NCBI GenBank assembly: GCA_031282945.1
Contig: JAITCX010000180.1
Span: 1-6,993, forward strand
Source of the DNA: Elusimicrobiota bacterium
GTDB lineage: Bacteria > Elusimicrobiota > Endomicrobiia > Endomicrobiales > Endomicrobiaceae
Reading direction: 5' to 3'
Length of the DNA: 6,993 nucleotides
Position numbers and translations under genes: made by a program. This document shows, one piece after another, positions 1 through 6,436 of the stretch (positions are counted from its first letter, which is position 1; each line of letters begins with the position of its first letter). The notes under the pieces are model-generated. The model did not search any database and was not told where the DNA came from. It saw only the letters and a program-made list of their open reading frames with translations.

Positions 1-351
1 GACCAAATCCGCAAGGGAATTGGGTTTAGGGCTTACGGCCATAAAGATCCAAAAATAGAATATCAAAAAGAATCTTTTGCTTTATTTGAGACGATGATGC
101 GGCGCATAAGAGACAATACTGTTGAGTATATTTTTAAAGTGAAAGTTGAGTTTGCGCCTAGAATGCAAACCCCAATGCAAGAAATGCAAACGCAAAATTT
201 GCAAAAAGCGGCCGATGTTTTAGGCGGTATAAAAAAAGAAAATGCAAATTTAAAAATAAAACCTAAAGATTTAAAAAAAATCGGCAGAAATGATCCGTGC
301 CCTTGCGGCAGCGGCAAAAAATACAAAAAATGCTGCGGCAAAAATTTGTAA
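1..351 (+). CDS. secA: Protein translocase ATPase SecA, C-terminal part (5' truncated by window edge)
   Basis: The reading frame is open from base 1, so this is the last 116 residues of a protein that begins before the window. SecA is the cytoplasmic ATPase that drives unfolded preproteins through the SecYEG channel. The first visible residues (RKGIGFRAYGHKDPKIEY, followed by a phenylalanine-rich helix with FETMMRRI) match the end of the SecA helical scaffold region. A flexible Met/Gln/Lys-rich linker follows at about residues 50-95. The protein ends in the SEC-C zinc-binding tail, NDPCPCGSGKKYKKCCG, with Cys at visible residues 100, 102, 111 and 112. That gives the spacing CxCx8CC, whereas E. 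coli SecA has CxCx8CH; the Cys-Cys form is also common. This tail binds zinc and in well-studied species contacts SecB and ribosomes. lnt follows after 16 nt on the same strand, so co-transcription is likely. Identification is firm. Confidence 0.96.
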   Translation, partial: DQIRKGIGFRAYGHKDPKIEYQKESFALFETMMRRIRDNTVEYIFKVKVEFAPRMQTPMQEMQTQNLQKAADVLGGIKKENANLKIKPKDLKKIGRNDPCPCGSGKKYKKCCGKNL

Positions 352-367
352 GTATTTTTAAGTAAAA

Positions 368-1897
368 ATGAATCTAAAAGTAAAAAGTATTTTATTATCA
401 ATTTTATCAGGTCTATTTTTGGCTAGTATTTTTCCAAAAGTAGACCTGTTTTTTTTAGCTTGGTTTGCATTTATTCCTCTCTTATTTGCTATAAAAAAAA
501 CAAATGCCAAATGCGCTTTTTGGCTTGGCGTTTTAACGGGTTTTTGTTTTTACGCCCTTACGATATATTGGCTTTTTGCAATGTTAAAGTTCAATACGGG
601 ATCCGCTTTGCAGGCTGGGATTTCATGTTTAATTTTATGGTTTTACTTGGCATTATATTTCGGCGTGTGGGCATATTTAATAAAGAAAACGAAAAAATTA
701 TTTGCTTGCAAAATTTTATTTGCTCTTTGGGCAAGCTGTCTGTGGGTCGGCCTTGAATATTTGAGAACATATTTTTTAACAGGATTTAGTTGGGAATTGT
801 TGGGATACAGCCAACATAAAGTTTTGCCGATAATTCAAATCGCCGAGTTTTTCGGCGTATACGGCGTTTCATTTATTATTATTTTTATAAACTTTTTAAT
901 TTATTTTTGGATACAAAATTTTAAACAAATAAAGTTTTTGTTAGGGGCGATCGCCATTTTAATAGTTGTATTTGGCTTTGGGTTTATAAGGCTTGAAAAA
1001 TTTAAAAATTTTGGAGATTATGTTTTTGATGCGGTAATTGTTCAGCCAAGCGTAGACCAATATAAAAAGTGGGATAAAAAATATAGAAATGAAATTTTGC
1101 AAGAATTAAAGTTTTATGCGGCAGAAATTGCCGATACAGAAAAAGAATTGGTCATATGGCCTGAAACCGCCATACCAATTGTTTTGTATAAGGATAGGGA
1201 TTTTGATTTTGTAAAAAATATTGCGCAAACTGCCGGCGGTTTTAATATTTTCGGGGCGCTTTTTGTAGACAATCATGATTTATTTTTTAATACATTGATA
1301 GCGTTTAAAAATGAGCAAGATTATTATATGCATAAAAAAAATCATCTTGTAGTTTTTGGCGAGTATGTTCCATTTAGAAAATTTTTGGCGCAATTTTTTG
1401 ACATATTAAACGGTTTAGGGGATATTCAAAAAGGCAAAGGGGTGGAAGTATTTTTTTATGATAAATTAGCGGTGGGTCCTTTAATTTGCTCGGAAAATTT
1501 CTTTCCTGATTTTTCAAGGCAGTTGGTTCGCAGTGGCGCGCAAATTTTTACAAACCATACAAATGACGCTTGGTTTTTTAAAACTGCCGCTCCCTATCAG
1601 CATTTTATAATGAACATTTTTAGGGCGGTTGAAAACAGAAAAATGGTTTTAGTGAGCGCAAATTCTGGAGTGTCGGGCGTCATAGATGTAAATGGAAAAG
1701 TTTTACAGCAAATGCCGATTTTTGCAGACGCTTTAATTTATACTAAAGCGCGTCAAAATGGTTATCAAACGTTTTATACAAAGTTTGGCGATATTTTTGT
1801 TTGGGCAAATATTGCTTTTGCAGTTTTGGCATTGGGATGGGCGGCGGCCCGAGCTTGGATGAGAAAGAGAAGAAAAAAGAAAAAGGAAAAGCAATAA
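368..1897 (+). CDS. lnt: Apolipoprotein N-acyltransferase Lnt
   Basis: This inner-membrane enzyme transfers an acyl chain from phospholipid to the N-terminal cysteine of lipoproteins, the last step of lipoprotein maturation in diderms. At 509 residues it is a normal family length. Several hydrophobic segments fill residues 1-207 (roughly 5-41, 48-72, 82-104, 115-130, 160-180, 190-207). A nitrilase-fold domain spans about 218-460, and a last membrane helix lies at about 475-497. The nitrilase triad is visible: Glu266 in WPETAIP, Lys324 before HLVVFGEYVP, and Cys374 in PLICSENFFP. Glu332 and Glu376 match further conserved family glutamates. The stretch TNDAWFFKTAAPYQH and the later RAVENRK are also typical of Lnt. 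Small departures are Val329 where Pro is usual in LVPFGEY, and Ser375 after the nucleophile where an aromatic is usual. The protein ends in a strongly basic tail (RKRRKKKKEKQ). The ATG at 368 is the first codon of the hydrophobic N-terminus, but it has no clear Shine-Dalgarno, so translation may depend on secA upstream. Confidence 0.96.
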   Translation: MNLKVKSILLSILSGLFLASIFPKVDLFFLAWFAFIPLLFAIKKTNAKCAFWLGVLTGFCFYALTIYWLFAMLKFNTGSALQAGISCLILWFYLALYFGVWAYLIKKTKKLFACKILFALWASCLWVGLEYLRTYFLTGFSWELLGYSQHKVLPIIQIAEFFGVYGVSFIIIFINFLIYFWIQNFKQIKFLLGAIAILIVVFGFGFIRLEKFKNFGDYVFDAVIVQPSVDQYKKWDKKYRNEILQELKFYAAEIADTEKELVIWPETAIPIVLYKDRDFDFVKNIAQTAGGFNIFGALFVDNHDLFFNTLIAFKNEQDYYMHKKNHLVVFGEYVPFRKFLAQFFDILNGLGDIQKGKGVEVFFYDKLAVGPLICSENFFPDFSRQLVRSGAQIFTNHTNDAWFFKTAAPYQHFIMNIFRAVENRKMVLVSANSGVSGVIDVNGKVLQQMPIFADALIYTKARQNGYQTFYTKFGDIFVWANIAFAVLALGWAAARAWMRKRRKKKKEKQ

Positions 1898-1939
1898 TAT
1901 TTCTTTTTTTAAAGAAGTTGACAGTGGGGATAAATTGAA

Positions 1940-3130
1940 ATGAAAAATATTATTTCAGGGTTTGGGCTTTTGTGCGCTCTAGGCGAAAATATTGCCGCAA
2001 TAAGTGAAAATTTATATAGACAAGAAGTCTGGCCGCAATATCCAAAAGATAGGTTGGAAAGTTCTTTTGCAGGCGAGTATCCTGTTTTTTGCATTGATAA
2101 AAATATTTGGGAAAATAAAAAAGCCCAAGAGAGCTTTAGCTGGATATTTTTAAAAAAAGCTCTGGATGAAGCTTTAATTTGCGCGCAAATTGACAGAGAT
2201 AGTTTGAAAAATATGCGTGTGGGCGTTTGCATTGGAACGTCTGTGGATGCATCGTTTAATTGTTTTGATTTTTATAGGCAGTGGATAAAAGGGGAGCCGA
2301 ATATTTCATTGCGGCCGCTTGAAAAATATCTCAAATATAGTCTAGCTAAAGAAGTTTTAAAATATCTCAATGTTTCAGGCATATCTCAAACTATTGTAAC
2401 GGCGTGCGCTTCCTCAACGGACGCTATCGGCATTGGGAGTTTGTGGATACAAGAGGATTTATGCGACATTGTTTTTTGCGGCGGAGCTGACGAGTTAAGC
2501 ATTATTCCGTATACCGGCTTTATAAAATTAATGGTGGCAAGCAAAAATGCCTGCAGGCCTTTTGACAAAAACCGCAGCGGCATAAATTTAGGAGAAGGGG
2601 CGGCGGCGCTTGTTTTAGAAAGCGAGGCAAACTTTAAAAAGCGTAAAGCTCATAAATATGGTTTTGTTTTAGGTTACGGCACGGCTTGCGACGCCTATCA
2701 TCTCACCTCGCCTGCGCCCGACGGCAGAGGATTGAGACGCGCCTTGGATTTTGCAATTAAGAGCGCAAAAATTTCTAAAGACGATATTGCTTTTATAAAT
2801 GCGCATGGCACGGCATCTATTGACAATGATTTGGTTGAGGGAAAAGTCTATAATGAAATATTAAATAATATTCCCGTTGAGGCGACAAAATCTCTTACTG
2901 GTCATTGTCTTGGAGCGGCGGGAGCGGTGGAAGCATGTTTAACCTTAATAAGTTTGAATAATTCAAAAATTTGCAAAACAAAAAATTTTCAAGAAGTAGA
3001 TGAAAAAATAAATTTAAGACCTGTTTGCAAAGATATGCATATTGACAATTCTAAGGCCGCGCTCAGCGCCTCTTTATCTTTTGGCGGATTAAACAGCGTT
3101 TTAGTTTTGGGCGGGCAAGCGTATGAATAA
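1940..3130 (+). CDS. Beta-ketoacyl-ACP synthase, FabF/aryl-polyene KS-like
   Basis: This is a condensing enzyme of the thiolase fold. It would join an acyl or aryl-acyl thioester to malonyl-ACP with loss of CO2. All catalytic positions of the FabF class are present: Cys156 in VTACASSTDAIG, His289 in INAHGTASIDND, Lys317 and His322 in KSLTGHCLGAAGAVEA, and the C-terminal SFGGLNSVLVLGG loop. It is 396 residues long, slightly shorter than typical FabF (about 410). The N-terminus (ISGFGLLCALGENIAA) and the SPAPDGRGLRRALDFAI stretch resemble, from memory, KS proteins of aryl polyene clusters at least as much as housekeeping FabF. The start has a weak GGGGA at 1926-1930. The stop overlaps the start of the next gene by 8 nt, which is a CLF-like partner; a KS next to a CLF is the usual type II polyketide arrangement. 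It could still be the cell's ordinary FabF, and only the rest of the genome can decide that. The fold and catalytic class are certain; the pathway is inferred. Confidence 0.9.
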   Translation: MKNIISGFGLLCALGENIAAISENLYRQEVWPQYPKDRLESSFAGEYPVFCIDKNIWENKKAQESFSWIFLKKALDEALICAQIDRDSLKNMRVGVCIGTSVDASFNCFDFYRQWIKGEPNISLRPLEKYLKYSLAKEVLKYLNVSGISQTIVTACASSTDAIGIGSLWIQEDLCDIVFCGGADELSIIPYTGFIKLMVASKNACRPFDKNRSGINLGEGAAALVLESEANFKKRKAHKYGFVLGYGTACDAYHLTSPAPDGRGLRRALDFAIKSAKISKDDIAFINAHGTASIDNDLVEGKVYNEILNNIPVEATKSLTGHCLGAAGAVEACLTLISLNNSKICKTKNFQEVDEKINLRPVCKDMHIDNSKAALSASLSFGGLNSVLVLGGQAYE

Positions 3131-4868
3131 ACTTTTTGTTTTGGACTCTTATTGCGCTCAAAGTTATGAGGGTCTTGAAAATTTTTTTGCGCCGCAAAAA
3201 ATGAGGCGGCTTGGAATTTTGAGTAAAGTTTCGCTCTATTGCGCCGCCAAATTATTGGACAATCAAAATATAGATCTGCATGCATTCAAACAAAATATTG
3301 GATTAATTATTGCCACAAGTTTTGGCCCAATTTCTCAAACTCTATCTTTTATGGACAGTATAATTTTTGACGGCGACATTTTAGCTTCCCCCATAACTTT
3401 TTCATCTTCAGTGCATAATGCTATAGAAACAACAATTACAACTTCTCTAAATTTGCAAGGTCCGGTTTTAACAATAAGCGATTGTTATAATTCTTTTTTA
3501 AGTTCTCTGGCTACGGCGCAATGTTGGCTTGCATCTCAAATGTGCCAAACTGTTTTGTTGGGGGCGGCTGATGAACGCCATCCCATTTGCAAAAAAGAGT
3601 TTGGTCAGAAAGCGTTTTTTGCCACAGGCGCCGCTTTTTTTCTTTTAACGCTTAGCGCAGGGAAAAAATTTATTGTCAAAAATATTACAGATCCTTTAAA
3701 TCCTGCAGACTATGCTTTTAATTTAAGTAAAAAATATCAATGTTTGCTCTCAAAAAAAGACATTTCAAAAATTGTTGCAGACTTAATAAAAACTTATTTG
3801 GCTTCAAAAAAAATTAAAACAATGGATGTTTTTGATACGCCTAAAATTTCCGATTTGTTTTTAAATATAGACGAGAAAATTCAAAACGAAATTTTTGAAC
3901 AAATTAAAAAAACTTTTTTGATAGATTCTGAGATTTCAAAAGAGAATTTATTAGAGCAATGTTTTATAAGCTATCAAAAAAATGAACAATTTGTTTTTTC
4001 TACTTCTGGTTCAACTGGTCAGCCGTTGCAATGGCGCCATAGTTTTGCGCAAATTAGAGAGGAAGTCAAAGGGGTAGCGAGTATTTTTTCTAATATCAAA
4101 AGAATTGTCTGCACTGTTCCAACGCATCATAGTTATGGTTTTATTTTTGGATTGCAGCTTGCAAAATTTTTAAATATAGACATAATTTATCAAGCTCCAT
4201 TGCCGACTCTTTTATGGCGGAATTTTTTAAAAGCAGGCGATCTGCTTATTACATTTCCATTGTTTTTAAAGTATCTCAAAAACATTGATTTTAAGTTTAA
4301 CTGCGATGTAAAAGTTTTAACTTCCACTTCTCCTTGTCCTGATACTCTCATGGATGATGTGATAAAAATGGGGGCGGCCGATATAACGGATATTTATGGG
4401 TCGTCAGAATCGGGCGCAATAGCTTTTAGAAAAGCGGGAGATAAAAGTTTTAAATTATTTGATTTTTGGGAATATGAAGCCAAAGATATGCAAATAGAAA
4501 AAATATATAGAAAAGATACAAATTTAGAAGTTGTTTTGCCTGATATTGCAAAGCTAAAATCTGAACGCAATTTCTATATTTGCGGCCGCATTGATCAAGC
4601 GGTGCAGGTGGCTGGGATAAATGTTTATCCGCAAAAACTCGAACAAATTTTGAGAGGCCATGATTTTGTAAAAGAAGTTAGCGTGAGGTTGGGGGAGAAA
4701 AGGTTGAAAGCTTTTATCGTTTTAAAAGAGGGCGTAAATTTTGATGAGGCAAAACGCAATATTTATGCTTATATAAATAAAAATTTAGATGCGCATCATA
4801 AACCAGAGAGCATAACTTTTGGCAAAAATTTGCCGCAGACGCCTTTTGGCAAAAAAGCCGATTGGTAA
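3123..4868 (+). CDS. Fused chain-length-factor-like KS domain plus adenylate-forming (acyl/aryl-CoA ligase-like) enzyme
   Basis: This 581-residue, two-domain protein does not match a standard single family. Residues about 1-180 resemble the short 'beta-ketoacyl synthase, N-terminal' proteins that act as chain length factors in aryl polyene pathways: MRRLGILSKVSLYCAAKLL, then SPITFSSSVHNAIETTI, then TVLLGAADERHP. The half of the KS fold carrying the two catalytic histidines is absent. Cys121 (SDCYNSF) nevertheless falls where the KS nucleophile would be. After a polar linker (about 185-288) comes an AMP-binding domain: A3-like STSGSTGQPLQW (293-304), TVPTHHSYGFIFG (331-343), A5-like IYGSSESG (424-431), A8-like GRIDQAVQVAG (488-498), and an A10-like C-terminus PQTPFGKKADW with Lys577. 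The usual Lys after A3 and the TGD of A7 are not seen. The likely role is to activate an aryl or acyl starter with ATP and to partner the upstream KS in setting chain length. The ATG at 3123 overlaps the KS stop by 8 nt. The domain calls are sound; substrate and pathway are inferred. Confidence 0.85.
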   Translation: MNKLFVLDSYCAQSYEGLENFFAPQKMRRLGILSKVSLYCAAKLLDNQNIDLHAFKQNIGLIIATSFGPISQTLSFMDSIIFDGDILASPITFSSSVHNAIETTITTSLNLQGPVLTISDCYNSFLSSLATAQCWLASQMCQTVLLGAADERHPICKKEFGQKAFFATGAAFFLLTLSAGKKFIVKNITDPLNPADYAFNLSKKYQCLLSKKDISKIVADLIKTYLASKKIKTMDVFDTPKISDLFLNIDEKIQNEIFEQIKKTFLIDSEISKENLLEQCFISYQKNEQFVFSTSGSTGQPLQWRHSFAQIREEVKGVASIFSNIKRIVCTVPTHHSYGFIFGLQLAKFLNIDIIYQAPLPTLLWRNFLKAGDLLITFPLFLKYLKNIDFKFNCDVKVLTSTSPCPDTLMDDVIKMGAADITDIYGSSESGAIAFRKAGDKSFKLFDFWEYEAKDMQIEKIYRKDTNLEVVLPDIAKLKSERNFYICGRIDQAVQVAGINVYPQKLEQILRGHDFVKEVSVRLGEKRLKAFIVLKEGVNFDEAKRNIYAYINKNLDAHHKPESITFGKNLPQTPFGKKADW

Positions 4869-4875
4869 ATTTAAG

Positions 4876-4881
4876 AAGGAG
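4876..4881 (+). promoter_or_regulatory. Strong ribosome binding site of aroB
   Basis: AAGGAG, within the longer run AAGAAGGAGAT, lies 5 nt before the aroB ATG at 4887. It is the only near-consensus Shine-Dalgarno in the window, sits in an 18-nt gap, and fixes the start of aroB. It suggests that aroB is translated independently of, and perhaps more strongly than, the genes upstream. Confidence 0.85.
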
Positions 4882-4886
4882 ATAAT

Positions 4887-5984
4887 ATGAAAGATAGTCA
4901 AGTAAAAGTTAAATTAAAAAATCATCCCTATAACATCATAATTTCAAATGATAGAAATAAACTTATTGCAAATTTTAAAAAGTTAAAAGGCGTAGAAAAA
5001 ATTTTTATTATTACAGATGATGCCGTTGAGCCTTTATATTTAAAAGATCTGCAAAAACTTTTAAAAGGGGCGGGCTTTATTATAAATAGCGCAGTTATTA
5101 GGGCTGGAGAAAAATCTAAAGATATAAAAAATTTACAAAAATTGTATGAGGCGGCGCTAGAAAGTTCCATAGATAGAAAATCTTGCGCTCTTGCTTTAGG
5201 CGGGGGGGTGGTTGGGGATTTAGCTGGTTTTTTTGCTTCAACTTATATGCGCGGCATAAAATTTGTGCAAATGCCCACAACTTTATTAGCTATGGCGGAT
5301 TCTGCTGTCGGGGGGAAAACTGCAATTACAACGGGCAATGCAAAAAATATAGCGGGTACATTTAAACAACCTGATTTTGTTTTTATAGATACAACTTTTT
5401 TAAGCTCGCTGCCCTTGCGCCAAATGCAAAATGGAATGGCGGAAGTTTTTAAATACGCTTTTATTTTGGATAGAGATTTTTATATTTGGTTTATGCGGTT
5501 TTTTCAAAAGGAAAACAACCTTTCTAAAATGGATTTTAATTATGTTGTTTTTAAGTGCTGCAGTTTTAAAGCTGAAATAGTTTGCAAGGATGAAAAAGAT
5601 ATAAACGGCATTAGAGAAATTTTAAATTTCGGCCATACTCTTGGACATGCGATAGAGACATATTTTAACTATGAAAAGTTTTTGCATGGCGAAGGCGTTG
5701 CAATAGGGATGTTGTTTGGAGGATATTTGTCTGATATTGTCTATAAAAAAAATACAATATATAAATCCATAAAAGAACTTTTAAGTTTTGTGTTTGCGGA
5801 CTTTCATGTTGGGAAAATTTCTAGTGGAAAAATAATTGAAATTATGAAAAAAGATAAAAAAACTTTTAATCATCAAATAAGGTTTGTTTTATTAAAAGCT
5901 ATCGGCAAAGCAAAAAGCGGGCAAAATATTGAAGATAAGGTTTTACAAAAATATTTAGATAAATTTTTAATGGAGATAGAATAA
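4887..5984 (+). CDS. aroB: 3-dehydroquinate synthase AroB
   Basis: AroB catalyses the second step of the shikimate pathway: NAD- and metal-dependent cyclisation of DAHP (3-deoxy-D-arabino-heptulosonate 7-phosphate) to 3-dehydroquinate in the cytoplasm. At 365 residues it is a normal length. The NAD-binding stretch GGGVVGDLAGFFASTYMRG (105-123) and the phosphate-binding region MPTTLLAMADSAVGGKTAI (129-147) are near consensus. The metal ligands fit the family spacing: Glu186 in GMAEVFKYA, His250 in LNFGHTLGHAIE and His267 in LHGEGVAIGM. The motif from Asp238 to Arg243 (DINGIR) replaces the more usual D-x-x-E-x-G-x-R and keeps the arginine. The gene follows the CLF-ligase gene by 18 nt with a strong Shine-Dalgarno, and its TAA shares one base with the aroQ start (TAATG). 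It is most likely a housekeeping shikimate enzyme. Its position behind KS and ligase genes raises the possibility that it also serves aromatic starter supply. Confidence 0.97.
   Translation: MKDSQVKVKLKNHPYNIIISNDRNKLIANFKKLKGVEKIFIITDDAVEPLYLKDLQKLLKGAGFIINSAVIRAGEKSKDIKNLQKLYEAALESSIDRKSCALALGGGVVGDLAGFFASTYMRGIKFVQMPTTLLAMADSAVGGKTAITTGNAKNIAGTFKQPDFVFIDTTFLSSLPLRQMQNGMAEVFKYAFILDRDFYIWFMRFFQKENNLSKMDFNYVVFKCCSFKAEIVCKDEKDINGIREILNFGHTLGHAIETYFNYEKFLHGEGVAIGMLFGGYLSDIVYKKNTIYKSIKELLSFVFADFHVGKISSGKIIEIMKKDKKTFNHQIRFVLLKAIGKAKSGQNIEDKVLQKYLDKFLMEIE
5972..5975 (+). promoter_or_regulatory. Ribosome binding site of aroQ inside the aroB end
   Basis: GGAG lies 8 nt before the aroQ ATG, within the last codons of aroB. 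Together with the TAATG stop-start overlap (5982-5986) it supports the 5984 start and translational coupling, by re-initiation, of the two consecutive shikimate enzymes. Confidence 0.7.
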
Positions 5985-6436
5985 TGAAAAAAATTTTAGT
6001 CATCAACGGTCCAAATTTAAATATGCTGGGCATGCGCGAGCCTGAAATTTACGGCAGTTTAACTTTAGCTGATATTCAAAATAAAATTCTTGAGTTGGCA
6101 AATCAAATAAATGTAAAAGTAGAATTTTTTCAATCAAATAGCGAGGGAAAAATTATAGATAAGATTTGCGCCGCGGGAGATTTTGACGGCATCATTATAA
6201 ATGCCGCCGCCTATACTCACACATCTATCGGCATACGGGATGCGCTGGCGGCCGTTTCAGTTGAAGCAATTGAAGTGCATTTATCAAATATTTATAGGCG
6301 GGAAAGTTTCAGACATCATTCTTATATTTCAGGAGTTTGTATCGGCCAAATTGCTGGGCTTGGCGTTGACGGCTATTTGTTTGCGCTTAGAAAACTTGCC
6401 GAACTCCCAAAAGAAAAAAATGAAAAATGCAAATAA
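5984..6436 (+). CDS. aroQ: Type II 3-dehydroquinate dehydratase AroQ
   Basis: AroQ removes water from 3-dehydroquinate, the AroB product, to give 3-dehydroshikimate. Type II enzymes are small dodecamers unrelated to the type I AroD. The 150-residue length is typical. The N-terminal signature ILVINGPNLNMLGMREPEIYG carries the lid residues Arg18 and Tyr23; the tyrosine is the expected catalytic base. AAAYTHTSIGIRDAL (74-88) follows, then IEVHLSNIYRRESFRHHS with His99, Ser101, Asn102 and Arg110 in the substrate pocket. The usual NPGAYTHT is NAAAYTHT here (Asn73 kept, Pro-Gly replaced by Ala-Ala), which I do not regard as inactivating. The start shares one base with the aroB stop and has a GGAG 8 nt upstream. 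The last 17 nt, encoding a charged tail (KEKNEKCK), overlap the start of bioY in another frame. Identification is firm. Confidence 0.97.
   Translation: MKKILVINGPNLNMLGMREPEIYGSLTLADIQNKILELANQINVKVEFFQSNSEGKIIDKICAAGDFDGIIINAAAYTHTSIGIRDALAAVSVEAIEVHLSNIYRRESFRHHSYISGVCIGQIAGLGVDGYLFALRKLAELPKEKNEKCK

Noticed and set aside
63..401. Minus-strand open frame of 112 residues over secA
   Set aside because: It is antisense to a clear secA end; its Phe/Leu-rich translation is what A-rich coding DNA gives on the other strand.
460..756. Second plus-strand frame inside lnt
   Set aside because: It is an out-of-frame overlap with the Lnt membrane region; long open frames are expected there from A/T-rich hydrophobic codons.
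948..955. GCGATCGC palindrome (cyanobacterial HIP1-like octamer)
   Set aside because: It is a single copy inside lnt; HIP1 is meaningful only when highly repeated.
1901..1916. TTCTTT-TTTT-AAAGAA inverted repeat after lnt as a terminator
   Set aside because: The stem is six base pairs, almost all A-T, and is not followed by a T tract, so it is too weak for an intrinsic terminator.
1918..1953. Perfect TTGACA (-35-like) before the KS gene with TATTAT further on
   Set aside because: The TATTAT at 1948-1953 is 24 nt away, too far for a sigma70 promoter, and lies inside the KS coding region. At normal spacing the sequence (TGAAAA) is not -10-like.
1909..2232. Minus-strand open frame over the KS start
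   Set aside because: It is a shadow of the KS gene with no motif.
5202..5217. G-quadruplex in aroB
   Set aside because: Only three usable tracts of three or more G can be drawn; a fourth is missing nearby.
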